This document shows positions 1 through 8,163 of a stretch of 64,000 bases of DNA, in pieces. The notes below the pieces were generated by a model. It was not told the origin of the DNA, ran no database searches, and was given only the letters and a program-made list of their open reading frames with translations. The translations under genes were made by a program, and so were the position numbers. This DNA comes from an uncultured Eubacteriales bacterium (GTDB taxonomy: Bacteria; Bacillota; Clostridia; TANB77; CAG-508). The DNA lies in contig CABUJR010000001.1 in the NCBI GenBank assembly GCA_902492015.1, positions 169,908 through 233,907 on the forward strand. Reading direction: 5' to 3'. Within the stretch, counting starts at the first letter, position 1. The number at the start of each line of letters is the position of its first letter.

Positions 1-98
1 TATAGTATAATATTTTAAATTAATTTATAATTCTTGTATTTTTTTTATGTTTATGATATGATTTTTTTGTAGTATTTTATCGTACAAAGGAGAATAAT

Positions 99-680
99 AT
101 GGAAAAAAAAGAGATTAGTACAAGAACAGTTGTAAAAGCTATAATTACAGGATTTGTATCTTATGGAATAATTATAAATTTTCTTTGCTTACTTCTTATA
201 GCTATTGGAAATTACTTTTTAAAAAACATACCTGGATCTACTGCTAAAGGTCTTTATATAACCCTTCCATTAATGGGAGTCATTATAATTTATTTTATTA
301 TCCATATTATTTGTAAACTTAGTACTTATGATGTTTTTAAAAAATGTAAAACTAATCCGAGCAATTATAAAAATATTATAAAATATTTAAATATATTTTT
401 TATAGTTTGCATAATCTTATCTATAATTCTTTTTCTTGGATTACTTAATTTAAACTTGCAATATCAAGCAAAATCTATTGATTATGCAGTATTAAAATAT
501 AATGAAATTTTTTCAGAAGAGCATACAGCTGAGCTTGAAAAAGAAATGCTAACACTATTTAATGATTCAAAAGAAAATCTTACTACATCAACAATTATCT
601 TAGAAATAGGATTTGCAATATCTTTCCTATCTCTAATTCCATATCAAAGAAAAATGATATTAAAGTATAATGAATTTTAA
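99..680 (+). CDS. Small four-helix membrane protein, unknown function
   Basis: A 193-residue protein whose family I do not recognise. It has four likely membrane segments, at about residues 17-38, 50-73, 94-118 and 162-183. The last two are separated by a polar, Glu/Lys-rich stretch (about 125-160) that probably lies outside the membrane. The start is supported by AAAGGAG seven bases upstream of the ATG. It stands alone, with a clear hairpin terminator 20 bases after the stop and the ZIP transporter gene starting about 130 bases downstream. Base composition matches the surrounding AT-rich genome. No catalytic motif is visible and no function is proposed. Confidence 0.75.
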   Translation: MEKKEISTRTVVKAIITGFVSYGIIINFLCLLLIAIGNYFLKNIPGSTAKGLYITLPLMGVIIIYFIIHIICKLSTYDVFKKCKTNPSNYKNIIKYLNIFFIVCIILSIILFLGLLNLNLQYQAKSIDYAVLKYNEIFSEEHTAELEKEMLTLFNDSKENLTTSTIILEIGFAISFLSLIPYQRKMILKYNEF

Positions 681-699
681 AAATACATAACAAGAAGTA

Positions 700-727
700 A
701 AATGCACATAAATGTGCATTTTTTTAT
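700..727 (+). terminator. Rho-independent terminator
   Basis: A perfect 10-bp stem (700-709 with 712-721) and a 2-base loop are followed by a run of T, just after the stop of the small membrane protein gene. Confidence 0.85.
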
Positions 728-807
728 TTAACTTTTATTTATTATTAGTAATAAATTAACTTTCCTTTAATATATTTTAATATATTAAAATTAAAGAGGT
801 TTTTATA

Positions 808-1545
808 ATGAGTAATATTGGAATAATCAGTCTTTATGGTCTAATTTTTGGAATGATTGGTACAACTTTAGGTGGTTTTATTGGCACTTTTATAAAAATC
901 AAATCCAATAAATCTTTAGGTTTTATTCTTGAATTTGCTGCTGGACTTATGACTGCCGTAATTTGTTTTGATTTAATACCTGAAACTTTAAATATTTCAA
1001 ACATTACTGCATGTATATTAGGTATATTTATAGGGATTATCTCGATGATTTTATGTAATAATTTTGTAGATAAATTTTATTCAAAACAAAAACTACTAAA
1101 ATCTAATAGTTTATTAAAAACAGGAATTATAATTGCTATTGGTTTAGCAGTTCACAATTTTCCTGAAGGTCTAGCCATTGGCGCTGGATTTGACTCTTCT
1201 GATTCTTTAGGTTTTAAACTTGCTATAGCAATCGCTTTGCATGATATTCCAGAAGGAATTTCAATAGCTTTACCTTTAAAAAATGGTGGTTCTTCAAAAT
1301 TAAAAGCAATTATAATAACTACTATTTCTGGATTAACCACTGGACTTGGAGCATTTTTTGGAGCAATAATCGGTAATATTTCTCAAGTTTTAATAGCAAT
1401 TTCTCTTGCGTTTGCGGCTGGTGCTATGTTATATATTGTATCTTGTGAACTTATTCCTGAATCTAAAACTTTGTATAAAGGACGATTTGCTTCATTAGGA
1501 AATATATTAGGTATTTTAGTAGGAATTATAGCAGAAAACTTATAA
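808..1545 (+). CDS. ZIP family divalent metal transporter
   Basis: A 245-residue polytopic membrane protein of the ZIP (ZupT-like) family, which moves zinc or related divalent metals into the cytoplasm. The two diagnostic metal-site motifs are present: HNFPEG at residues 116-121 (helix 4) and HDIPEG at 145-150 (helix 5). A further DLIPET motif sits near residue 55 and ELIPES near the C-terminus. About eight hydrophobic helices fill the length, which is normal for a short bacterial ZIP. The start ATG is preceded by AGAGG. The gene is monocistronic and shares a bidirectional terminator with the converging prfA gene. The metal specificity cannot be read from the sequence. Confidence 0.92.
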   Translation: MSNIGIISLYGLIFGMIGTTLGGFIGTFIKIKSNKSLGFILEFAAGLMTAVICFDLIPETLNISNITACILGIFIGIISMILCNNFVDKFYSKQKLLKSNSLLKTGIIIAIGLAVHNFPEGLAIGAGFDSSDSLGFKLAIAIALHDIPEGISIALPLKNGGSSKLKAIIITTISGLTTGLGAFFGAIIGNISQVLIAISLAFAAGAMLYIVSCELIPESKTLYKGRFASLGNILGILVGIIAENL

Positions 1546-1578
1546 AAACATCTAAGTAATTCTACTTAGATGTTTTTT
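1545..1578. terminator. Bidirectional terminator between ZIP gene and prfA
   Basis: A 14-bp perfect inverted repeat (1545-1558 with 1563-1576), with A-run and T-run flanks, lies between two convergent genes and can serve both strands. Confidence 0.9.
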
Positions 1579-1581
1579 CAT

Positions 1582-2643
1582 TTACTCTTTATCACCTTTT
1601 AATTTTTCTGCTCTATCAGTAGCAATCAAATTATCAATCATTTCATCCATATCTCCATTTAAGAAATTTTCCATTTGATAAATACTTAGTCCAATTCTAT
1701 GATCTGTAATTCTTCCTTGTGGATAGTTATAAGTTCTAATTTTTTCACTTCTATCTCCAGAACCAACTTGACTTCTTCTTTCACTTGCAACAGCTTTTTC
1801 TTGTTTTTCTCTTTCTATTTCATAAATTCTTGAACGAAGTAATTTCATTGCATATTCTCTATTTTGAAGCTGAGATCTTTCTGTTTGACATTCTGCAACT
1901 ATACCAGTTGGCTCATGTATTAATCTAACAGCTGATGATGTTTTATTAACATGTTGTCCTCCAGCACCAGATGCTCTAAATACTTCCATTTTTATATCAG
2001 CAGGATTAATATCTACTTCTACATCTTCTACTTCTGGCAAAACTGCTACTGTAGCTGTTGAAGTGTGTATTCTACCACTGCTTTCTGTATCTGGAACCCT
2101 TTGAACTCTGTGAACTCCACTTTCAAATTTAAATCTACTATATGCTCCTTTTCCTTTTATCATAAAAGAAATTTCTTTATATCCACCAATTCCTGTTTCA
2201 TTTTCATTTAATACTTGTATTTGAAAATGTTTTTTTTCAGCATACATTGAATACATTCTAAATAATACTCCTGCAAATAATGCTGCTTCTTCTCCTCCAG
2301 CTCCTGCTCTTATTTCACAAATAACATTATTATCATCGTTTGGATCTTTAGGAATTAATAGAATTTTTAATTCTTCTTCTATTTTAGGCAATTTTTCCTT
2401 ATCTGCTAACATTTCAGCCTCAGCAAGTTCTCTCATTTCTGGATCATTAAGCATTTCTTTTGCGTCCTCTAAATCTTGAGAAACTTTTTTATATTCTCTA
2501 TATTTCATAACAACTTCTTCTAAATCGCTATGTTCTTTCATTAATTTTTTCCATTCATTTTGTCTAGAAATTACTTCTGGATCACTTATCAATCCATTTA
2601 ATTCTTCATATCTTTTTTCGACATCATCTAATCTTTGAAACAT
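1582..2643 (-). CDS. prfA: Peptide chain release factor 1
   Basis: A 353-residue class I release factor that terminates translation at UAA and UAG. The GGQ motif that triggers peptidyl-tRNA hydrolysis is at residues 228-230, inside the usual RASGAGGQHVN context. The RF1-type codon-recognition tripeptide PxT is PDT at 184-186, which separates it from RF2 (SPF). Length is typical. The protein is complete, has no in-frame CGG codon and needs no recoding, unlike the five split genes described elsewhere in this window. The usual partner prmC is not adjacent. Confidence 0.97.
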   Translation of the reverse strand: MFQRLDDVEKRYEELNGLISDPEVISRQNEWKKLMKEHSDLEEVVMKYREYKKVSQDLEDAKEMLNDPEMRELAEAEMLADKEKLPKIEEELKILLIPKDPNDDNNVICEIRAGAGGEEAALFAGVLFRMYSMYAEKKHFQIQVLNENETGIGGYKEISFMIKGKGAYSRFKFESGVHRVQRVPDTESSGRIHTSTATVAVLPEVEDVEVDINPADIKMEVFRASGAGGQHVNKTSSAVRLIHEPTGIVAECQTERSQLQNREYAMKLLRSRIYEIEREKQEKAVASERRSQVGSGDRSEKIRTYNYPQGRITDHRIGLSIYQMENFLNGDMDEMIDNLIATDRAEKLKGDKE

Positions 2644-2959
2644 ATAAAAACTTCCTTTTCTTTAAATTGCTAAAATATTATATCATAAATTAATTATATA
2701 TACAATACTAAAAAAACAGTTAATATTAAAATAGAAAACAATTCCATTTTTTATTAATTAAATAATTTATTAGTACGGATTTGTAATATAATATAATTTA
2801 ATTTAATTAATAATTAAATTGTATTTATGAAAAATTTATAGTATAGTAATTTATAATTTATAAAAGTTATATTTGATTTGTTATGTTAACTGTGTTATAA
2901 TAATAAGGATACAGCGATATATTTCGCAAAACAGTTCATATTATTTAGGAGGAAAAGCT
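2644..2959. other. AT-rich intergenic region upstream of the foreign-like gene
   Basis: This 316-bp stretch holds the leader of prfA and the promoter of the gene at 2960. A 9-bp inverted repeat (AATTTAATT with AATTAAATT) lies near 2797-2820. I see no gene in it. Confidence 0.6.
2873..2901 (+). promoter_or_regulatory. Sigma-A type promoter of the gene at 2960
   Basis: A TTGATT -35 (2873-2878), a 17-base spacer and a perfect TATAAT -10 (2896-2901) with a TG just upstream. It lies about 59 bases before the ATG of the next gene. This placement also argues against any start upstream of 2960. Confidence 0.75.
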
Positions 2960-3412
2960 ATGAAGAATCAACAACTTCGGGTAACTGTCGACGTCTCTTC
3001 TAAGGAAGCAGATAAGTTTTTTGAAACACTTGGATTAACTGGAATGCTCGAGAACATCGTATCTGACAACCAGCTTAAAGAGAGTTTCGAAGAGCTTCAG
3101 CAGCTTAATCAGTATCCGCTTCCGCATACCATGCCGTCTCTGGCAAAAGGCAATATCAAGCCTTTGTTTAACGGAGATTTTACCAAGTTTCAGAGAAGCT
3201 ACAAGAACTATCTGCAAAGATATGTTCTGAGCATCTATTTTGAAAAAAGAGTCAATTCTCCGATGAAGTCTGACTCTGATATCGCAGATTGGATCAGATC
3301 ACGCGAGAGCGAGATCAAAGAAAGAACAATCAGCCTGGCCTATGCCGAGATTCTGGGAGACATTTACATCACCCAGATAGAGCATGGATACCAGCCCTTT
3401 ATAATGCAGTAA
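2960..3412 (+). CDS. Foreign-like hypothetical protein
   Basis: A 150-residue soluble, mostly helical protein of no family I recognise. The start ATG has a perfect AGGAGG (2947-2952) at seven bases and a consensus promoter upstream. The gene is clearly richer in GC (roughly 45% by hand count of several lines) than its neighbours and uses codons rare elsewhere here (CTG, CCG, GTC, CTC), which suggests recent acquisition. Codon 7 is CGG (CTT CGG GTA), the only full-length in-frame CGG I found in the window. At the five CGG sites in native genes the protein continues in the +1 frame, but here a +1 shift would give GGG then TAA. If CGG is not read as arginine in this host, the gene would yield only a heptapeptide. 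No mobility gene or repeat flanks it. Confidence 0.7.
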   Translation: MKNQQLRVTVDVSSKEADKFFETLGLTGMLENIVSDNQLKESFEELQQLNQYPLPHTMPSLAKGNIKPLFNGDFTKFQRSYKNYLQRYVLSIYFEKRVNSPMKSDSDIADWIRSRESEIKERTISLAYAEILGDIYITQIEHGYQPFIMQ

Positions 3413-3434
3413 TTTAAAAGGCAGTGCTTTTCAA

Positions 3435-3476
3435 AAAGCCTGGTGGTGCACAATGCACCATCAGGCTTTCTCTTTT
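3435..3476 (+). terminator. GC-rich terminator of the foreign-like gene
   Basis: A 16-bp stem (3435-3450 with 3454-3469, one G-T pair), a three-base loop and a TCTCTTTT tail. It is far richer in GC than the other terminators here, so it probably arrived with the gene at 2960. Confidence 0.9.
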
Positions 3477-3480
3477 ACTA

Positions 3481-5355
3481 TTACATTTTCACATCATTAT
3501 AAATAATATTTAATTTATCAAGTACTTCTTCCTCTCTTTTTGAACAAGTAAATATAATTATCTGATTTTCTCCAAAATTGGTATTCAAATATTTTAAAAT
3601 ATTTTCTAATCTTTCATTATCAAAATATGCAAAAGCTTCATCTAATATTATTGGCATTTTTTCTGTTGTTATCTCTTGAAGAGCACTTAATCTCAAAGAT
3701 AAATACATCTGATCTATAGTGCCAACACTTAATCTTGAAGCAGGAATATAATTTCCATTTGGCATTTCCACTCTTAGTGCATCTGTATCACTTAAAATTA
3801 CATTAGTATATCTATTATTAGATATTTTAGAAATTATTTCACATAAATTATTCGTAAATTTAGGACTAATATTTTCTTTTACTTGATTATATGCTTTCTC
3901 TAAACATTCTTTAGCAATATTATATGCATTATTTAAACTTAATAATTCTTCTCTTTCAGTTTCTGCATCTTCAAGTTCTTCTTCTATTGTAGCTAAATTG
4001 TCAAGTTTATTATTTATATCTTTAGAACTAATTTCCATAGTTTGTAATTTAAATTTTATTGTATCTATTCTATTTTCCTTATCTTCTATTTCTTTTAATA
4101 ATTCATCATAAGTTTTTTCTATATTTTCATCTATAAATCCTAAATCTAATTTTTTAATATATTTGTCTGTTAGCTCATCTTTTTCTCTTTCTATTTCTTC
4201 TTGTAATTTTACTTCTTTTTCTTTAGAAATTACTTTTTGTTTTTCTATATTCTCTTTTAATATATTTATTTCACTTACAATTTTATATGTACTATCTGTT
4301 CTATTATGTTCAGTTTTTTCTAATTTTTTTCGTTCTTTCAAAACTTTATACATAATCAAAATAATTGGAATAACAACTACAAAATTTAATAGCCTATCTG
4401 GTTTTGAGACCATTAATATTATAAATGTTATTATCAAAACTATTAAAGCTATATAGTAATTTCTAAAATTAATTTTTTCATACTTTTTTTCTACTTCATT
4501 ACCATCTATCTTCCTATTTAATTCTTCTATCTTTTTTTCATATTCTGTTTCCAAATTTTTATTAAAATTTATTTCTGCATTTTTTAATCTATTATTATCT
4601 AGTTTATTTTTTACATCTTTTAAAAAACTTTTTTTAGTTTCTAAATCATTTAGTTCCATTTTTAATTGTTCTTTTTCTAAAGAATTATCATACATACTGT
4701 CTTTATATATTTCTAAATTTCTTTTTTGTTCCATTAATTTACGAATTTTATCTTCTACAATATTTATAGGTCTTTGTGAAGTTCTTTCTGTTCCAACTTC
4801 TTCATTTTGATTTCTTGTTATTTTATCAATAGACTTTTTATAAGAAATATTATCATCACCTGAAGAAACTAGATTACTTATTTTTTGAATAATGCTATTT
4901 TGACTTGATTTACTAAGTTTCATTCCCTCTTGTTCTGTTATTGCTGTACTATAAAAAGTTTCTTCATCAATATTGGTTTGGTCTACAAAGAAACTTATGC
5001 CTTTAGTTTTATCTACTGTAAAAGTTGATGAAATATCTTCCTTATTAGAATTATAAATTATTGGATTTTTCTTTTTGAATTCTCTATAAACTTCAAAAGT
5101 TTCACCATTGTCTAATGTATAATTAATTTTTCCTGAAAAGTTATCTGTTTCCCAAGGTTTATATTTTTCAAAATCTGAAATCTCTTTTCCGTTTTTATTT
5201 TTAGATGTTCCATAAAGCATACTAGAAATGAATTTTAGCATACTTGATTTTCCAGATTCGTTTTCACCAGAAATAATATTTATTCCATCCTTTAAATCAA
5301 CCTGTTTATCTTTTAACTTTCCAAAACCATTTATCTTTAAACTATTTATTTTCAA
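3481..5355 (-). CDS. SbcC/Rad50-like ATPase of the YhaN type
   Basis: A 624-residue ABC-type ATPase resembling YhaN/SbcC, predicted to work with the SbcD-like nuclease encoded just upstream in DNA end processing or repair. The N-terminus has a Walker A loop GENESGKS (residues 30-37). A long coiled coil is interrupted around residues 295-340 by two hydrophobic segments, as in YhaN, so the protein is probably membrane associated. The C-terminus has the ABC signature LSVGT (about 537) and Walker B with IILDEAFAYFD (about 563). The start is TTG, chosen because GAGGTGAG lies directly upstream and the MKINSLKINGFG opening is typical. It begins 13 bases after the nuclease stop codon, which indicates one operon. 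Confidence 0.88.
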   Translation of the reverse strand: MKINSLKINGFGKLKDKQVDLKDGINIISGENESGKSSMLKFISSMLYGTSKNKNGKEISDFEKYKPWETDNFSGKINYTLDNGETFEVYREFKKKNPIIYNSNKEDISSTFTVDKTKGISFFVDQTNIDEETFYSTAITEQEGMKLSKSSQNSIIQKISNLVSSGDDNISYKKSIDKITRNQNEEVGTERTSQRPINIVEDKIRKLMEQKRNLEIYKDSMYDNSLEKEQLKMELNDLETKKSFLKDVKNKLDNNRLKNAEINFNKNLETEYEKKIEELNRKIDGNEVEKKYEKINFRNYYIALIVLIITFIILMVSKPDRLLNFVVVIPIILIMYKVLKERKKLEKTEHNRTDSTYKIVSEINILKENIEKQKVISKEKEVKLQEEIEREKDELTDKYIKKLDLGFIDENIEKTYDELLKEIEDKENRIDTIKFKLQTMEISSKDINNKLDNLATIEEELEDAETEREELLSLNNAYNIAKECLEKAYNQVKENISPKFTNNLCEIISKISNNRYTNVILSDTDALRVEMPNGNYIPASRLSVGTIDQMYLSLRLSALQEITTEKMPIILDEAFAYFDNERLENILKYLNTNFGENQIIIFTCSKREEEVLDKLNIIYNDVKM

Positions 5356-5368
5356 TATTTCTCACCTC

Positions 5369-6443
5369 TTACATTGCTTCTAGCCCTATTTCAATTGCTT
5401 TTTGAAATTCTTCTTCTGTACATAAATTATTCTCATATACTTTTAAAACTTCTCTTATAAAAATTCCTTTTATATTATTTTGTTTTGCTAGTTCTTCTAT
5501 ATGATAATTTAGTTTTGTATTATCTTTCAATTTTAAAATATTATCACTAGAAATTGCCTCTAAAATTTTTCTTGGATTTATTTCAAAGTTTCTTTTGCCT
5601 GTTAAAATTATTTTATACATAGTCATAGAGTCTAGTTTTAAACTTAAAATCTTTTCGATTAAATCTTCTTTTGATAATAAATCATCAACTTCTAACTCTT
5701 TTTCTTCAAATTTTCTATCATCTAATTTTACAAACTCAATGTTCAAATTCTCCTTAGAAATTTCTCCGTACTATCATACCATGTTCTCCTAATTCATCAA
5801 AACCTAAAGAAATCATTGAACCAGGATAAAATATTTTATTTTTATTATCTATATTATTTTTATGAATATGCCCCAAAGCAGCATAATCAAATCCTAGGGC
5901 ATTTAATTTTGATTCAAGTATTGGGTTATATGAAAAACCTTCTCTGTCTTTTGAACCATTTAAATCGCAATGTGCTATTAATATATTAAGCTTATCTGAA
6001 CTTGGTATTTCTATATTTTCTAAAGGTGATTTTTCCATATAAAAATCTGTGAAAGCCATTCCATATATATTTACATTATCATCTTCATATTTTTCAATTT
6101 GTGAATTATAAAAAATATATACATTATCACTAAATTCGAAATTATCATAATAAGAATTTTTGATATATGGATCATGATTTCCAGGAGCTATAAAAATTTT
6201 TGTATCTGGTATTTCTTTAAATAACTTTGCTATATACTCTATTGTAGATTTTTTTACATATTCTTGTTCATACAAATCTCCAGCAATAAATAAATATTCT
6301 ATATTATTTTCTTTTGCATATTCAATTACCTTTTTAAAAGCACTTCTTTGTTCTAACCTTCTTTTTTCTCCTAAATTCTCTCTAGAATTTAAAGAAGTAA
6401 ATGGTGTATCGAAGTGCATATCTGCTATATGTATAAATTTCAT
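5369..6443 (-). CDS. SbcD/YhaO-like metallophosphoesterase, split by a +1 recoding site
   Basis: A calcineurin-like nuclease, partner of the adjacent SbcC-like ATPase. The start ATG at 6443 follows GAGTGA and opens MKFIHIADMHFDTPF. The metal ligands are visible in order: D and H of IADMHFD, AGDLYEQ, APGNHD, AHCDLNG and GHIHKNN. The zero frame ends early at 5754, in GMIVRRNF. Skipping one C at 5768 (ATA GTA C GGA GAA ATT) gives GMIVGEISKENLNIEF and continues to the stop at 5369. The total is 225 + 132 = 357 residues, close to the family length. A separate downstream product would need a TTG start three bases after AAGGAG, which is too close. This is one of five CGG-located +1 shifts in the window. 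Confidence 0.88.
5766..5768 (-). other. +1 recoding site (zero-frame CGG) in the SbcD-like gene
   Basis: The minus-strand zero frame reads ATA GTA CGG AGA AAT TTC TAA. Skipping the C of CGG gives GTA C GGA GAA ATT TCT and restores the reading frame for the conserved C-terminal part. The zero-frame stop comes four codons after the CGG. Confidence 0.85.
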
Positions 6444-6554
6444 ATAATCACTCTTTTCTTTTTTTAGTTTAATTATTTTATCATACAGCACCTTGATAGT
6501 CAATATTATAATGCGAAAATTTGTTTTGTGATATTAAACATGAATTATGTAAAA

Positions 6555-6595
6555 TATAAAAAAGAGTATTTAAAGTTCTCGTTTAAATACTCTTT
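6555..6595 (-). terminator. Terminator of the zincin-like gene operon
   Basis: A perfect 14-bp stem (6561-6574 with 6582-6595), loop of seven, with a T-run on the minus strand. It overlaps the stop codon of the gene ending at 6594. Confidence 0.9.
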
Positions 6596-7871
6596 ATTTT
6601 TCTATATCTTCTCTTTGAATTTTTCTTCTAACATTTCTTGTTTTTTTAGTTTCTTCTTTTTCACTTTTTAAATAATCTAAATTATTATTTTTAACTAAAT
6701 CTTTCTGAATTCCACTTGATAAAATATTAGTATCTTTCTTAGATTTGAAGATTCTCCCCCAAAAACCAACATTTTTTTTATCTACCATTGCATCTATTTT
6801 AGATTTTTCTAGATTCTGTTTAGCTAACTTATCTTTATCTTGCATTATGACAGGATATCTTCCTTTCCATGAGCTTGTTATATCTTTAATTTTAAATCTT
6901 GTATTAAATTTTTCTTCTAACAATTTTTTTTGTTCGTTAAAAAAGACATCAAAAATTTCATCTTTTTCACTAGGATTTTCAAGTCTGACTCTAAAATCAG
7001 AAAAATGCATTAATTCGTTCAATAATTCTTCAGCATCTTCTTTATTTTCTACTTTTTTTATTCTGGCTCCAAAAATTTCTTTCAATACATCATCTTGAAA
7101 TTCTAAAACTTTTTTATAAAATGCTTGTTCTCTTGATTGCTTTTTACCACTTTTCCAATACATTTTTTCAAGTAGACAAATATCTTGCATCTTTGCAAAT
7201 AATACATTATATTTTTCTTTACCTATCAAATTTATTATTTCTGGTTCTATATAATTTTTACCTTGTAAAATACTTCTCTCTAGTACATCTTGTCCACAAG
7301 CCATATTTAGCTGATTTACTAATGTTGTTTCAATTAAATATCTCGGTTGTACCCCTACACATCTTGTCCACATTCTTCCTAAAATCAATTCTCTACATAA
7401 AGGGTTATTCATAACAGAATTTGTAATTAATTCTGTACCGGATTCTATATAAATTTTAGGCATTTGATAAAAATCTTCATTAAAGTTTAAATATCCAAGC
7501 TTATGTATTAATTCATGAACAAGAGATTCATTCAGTTTATTTAAGAAAGAATATATTAATATGTTAGCACTATTAATATGGTATATTGCATCTCCTAATC
7601 CCTCATAAATTTTAGCAGTATAAATGTTTCCATATAATGATAAAGTTTTTTCTATATCATTTTCATCACAATATTTAGGATACCTATTTTTTAAAATAGA
7701 AGCAACATGCTTATATACATCTTTTTCTAATGAATTAGGGTATGACATAACTATACTAGCACATTTTACAGATTTGAAAAACTTACATAATTCATCTTCA
7801 TTATATTTTGAAAAACTTTTATTTCTTTCTTTATAATATTTGGCTTCATTGATTTCTTTATTTTTCTTCAT
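6594..7871 (-). CDS. Putative zinc metallopeptidase-like protein (HELIH)
   Basis: A 425-residue protein from the ATG at 7871. An upstream in-frame GTG at 7883 is possible but lacks a ribosome site. Near residue 119 (numbering from 7871) it carries HELIH, the HExxH zinc motif, followed some 20 residues later by IESGTELITN, a plausible third-ligand helix of the gluzincin kind. The C-terminal third is lysine- and glutamate-rich, with a basic tail. It has no signal peptide or membrane segment, so it should act in the cytoplasm. It overlaps the preceding 78-residue gene by 14 bases and ends an operon of unknown proteins. Its substrate is unknown, and peptidase activity is inferred from the motif only. 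Confidence 0.7.
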   Translation of the reverse strand: MKKNKEINEAKYYKERNKSFSKYNEDELCKFFKSVKCASIVMSYPNSLEKDVYKHVASILKNRYPKYCDENDIEKTLSLYGNIYTAKIYEGLGDAIYHINSANILIYSFLNKLNESLVHELIHKLGYLNFNEDFYQMPKIYIESGTELITNSVMNNPLCRELILGRMWTRCVGVQPRYLIETTLVNQLNMACGQDVLERSILQGKNYIEPEIINLIGKEKYNVLFAKMQDICLLEKMYWKSGKKQSREQAFYKKVLEFQDDVLKEIFGARIKKVENKEDAEELLNELMHFSDFRVRLENPSEKDEIFDVFFNEQKKLLEEKFNTRFKIKDITSSWKGRYPVIMQDKDKLAKQNLEKSKIDAMVDKKNVGFWGRIFKSKKDTNILSSGIQKDLVKNNNLDYLKSEKEETKKTRNVRRKIQREDIEK

Positions 7872-8094
7872 TATCTTTCTCACAAATATCTGTATTTATA
7901 TTATATTCATATTTTTTCTCTAATATTTTTAAAATAATTTTATTACTTATTTTCTTATATGAAAAATTAGATATTCTTAAAAAAATATATTTTCCATCTT
8001 TATCTATACATCTTTTTATTTTTAAAATTCCTAAACTTATATTCTCTAAAAATGTAAACTCTTCTTTTCCTATCTTAATTTTTTCTATTTTCAT
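7858..8094 (-). CDS. Small hypothetical protein
   Basis: A 78-residue lysine- and isoleucine-rich protein that I do not recognise. It probably forms a small beta-rich domain, with alternating short hydrophobic stretches and no membrane segment. The ATG follows GGAAATTAA, a weak ribosome site immediately downstream of an intra-operon hairpin. The 3' end overlaps the zincin-like gene, which suggests coupled translation. Confidence 0.6.
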   Translation of the reverse strand: MKIEKIKIGKEEFTFLENISLGILKIKRCIDKDGKYIFLRISNFSYKKISNKIILKILEKKYEYNINTDICEKDNEEK

Positions 8095-8103
8095 TTAATT
8101 TCC

Positions 8104-8143
8104 AAAAAGAATGTACTAATATCATAACTAATACATTCTTTTT
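8104..8143 (-). terminator. Intra-operon hairpin (terminator or attenuator)
   Basis: A perfect 12-bp stem (8104-8115 with 8132-8143) ends in a T-run on the minus strand, between the 295-residue and 78-residue genes. It could reduce expression of the last two genes of the set. Confidence 0.6.
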
Positions 8144-8163
8144 CCTTTGCTAATAATTTATTA

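Noticed and set aside
5369..5746. A separate 125-residue gene downstream of the SbcD-like gene
   Set aside because: Its only start is a TTG three bases from AAGGAG, and its sequence is the missing C-terminus of the nuclease. The +1 join is seamless.
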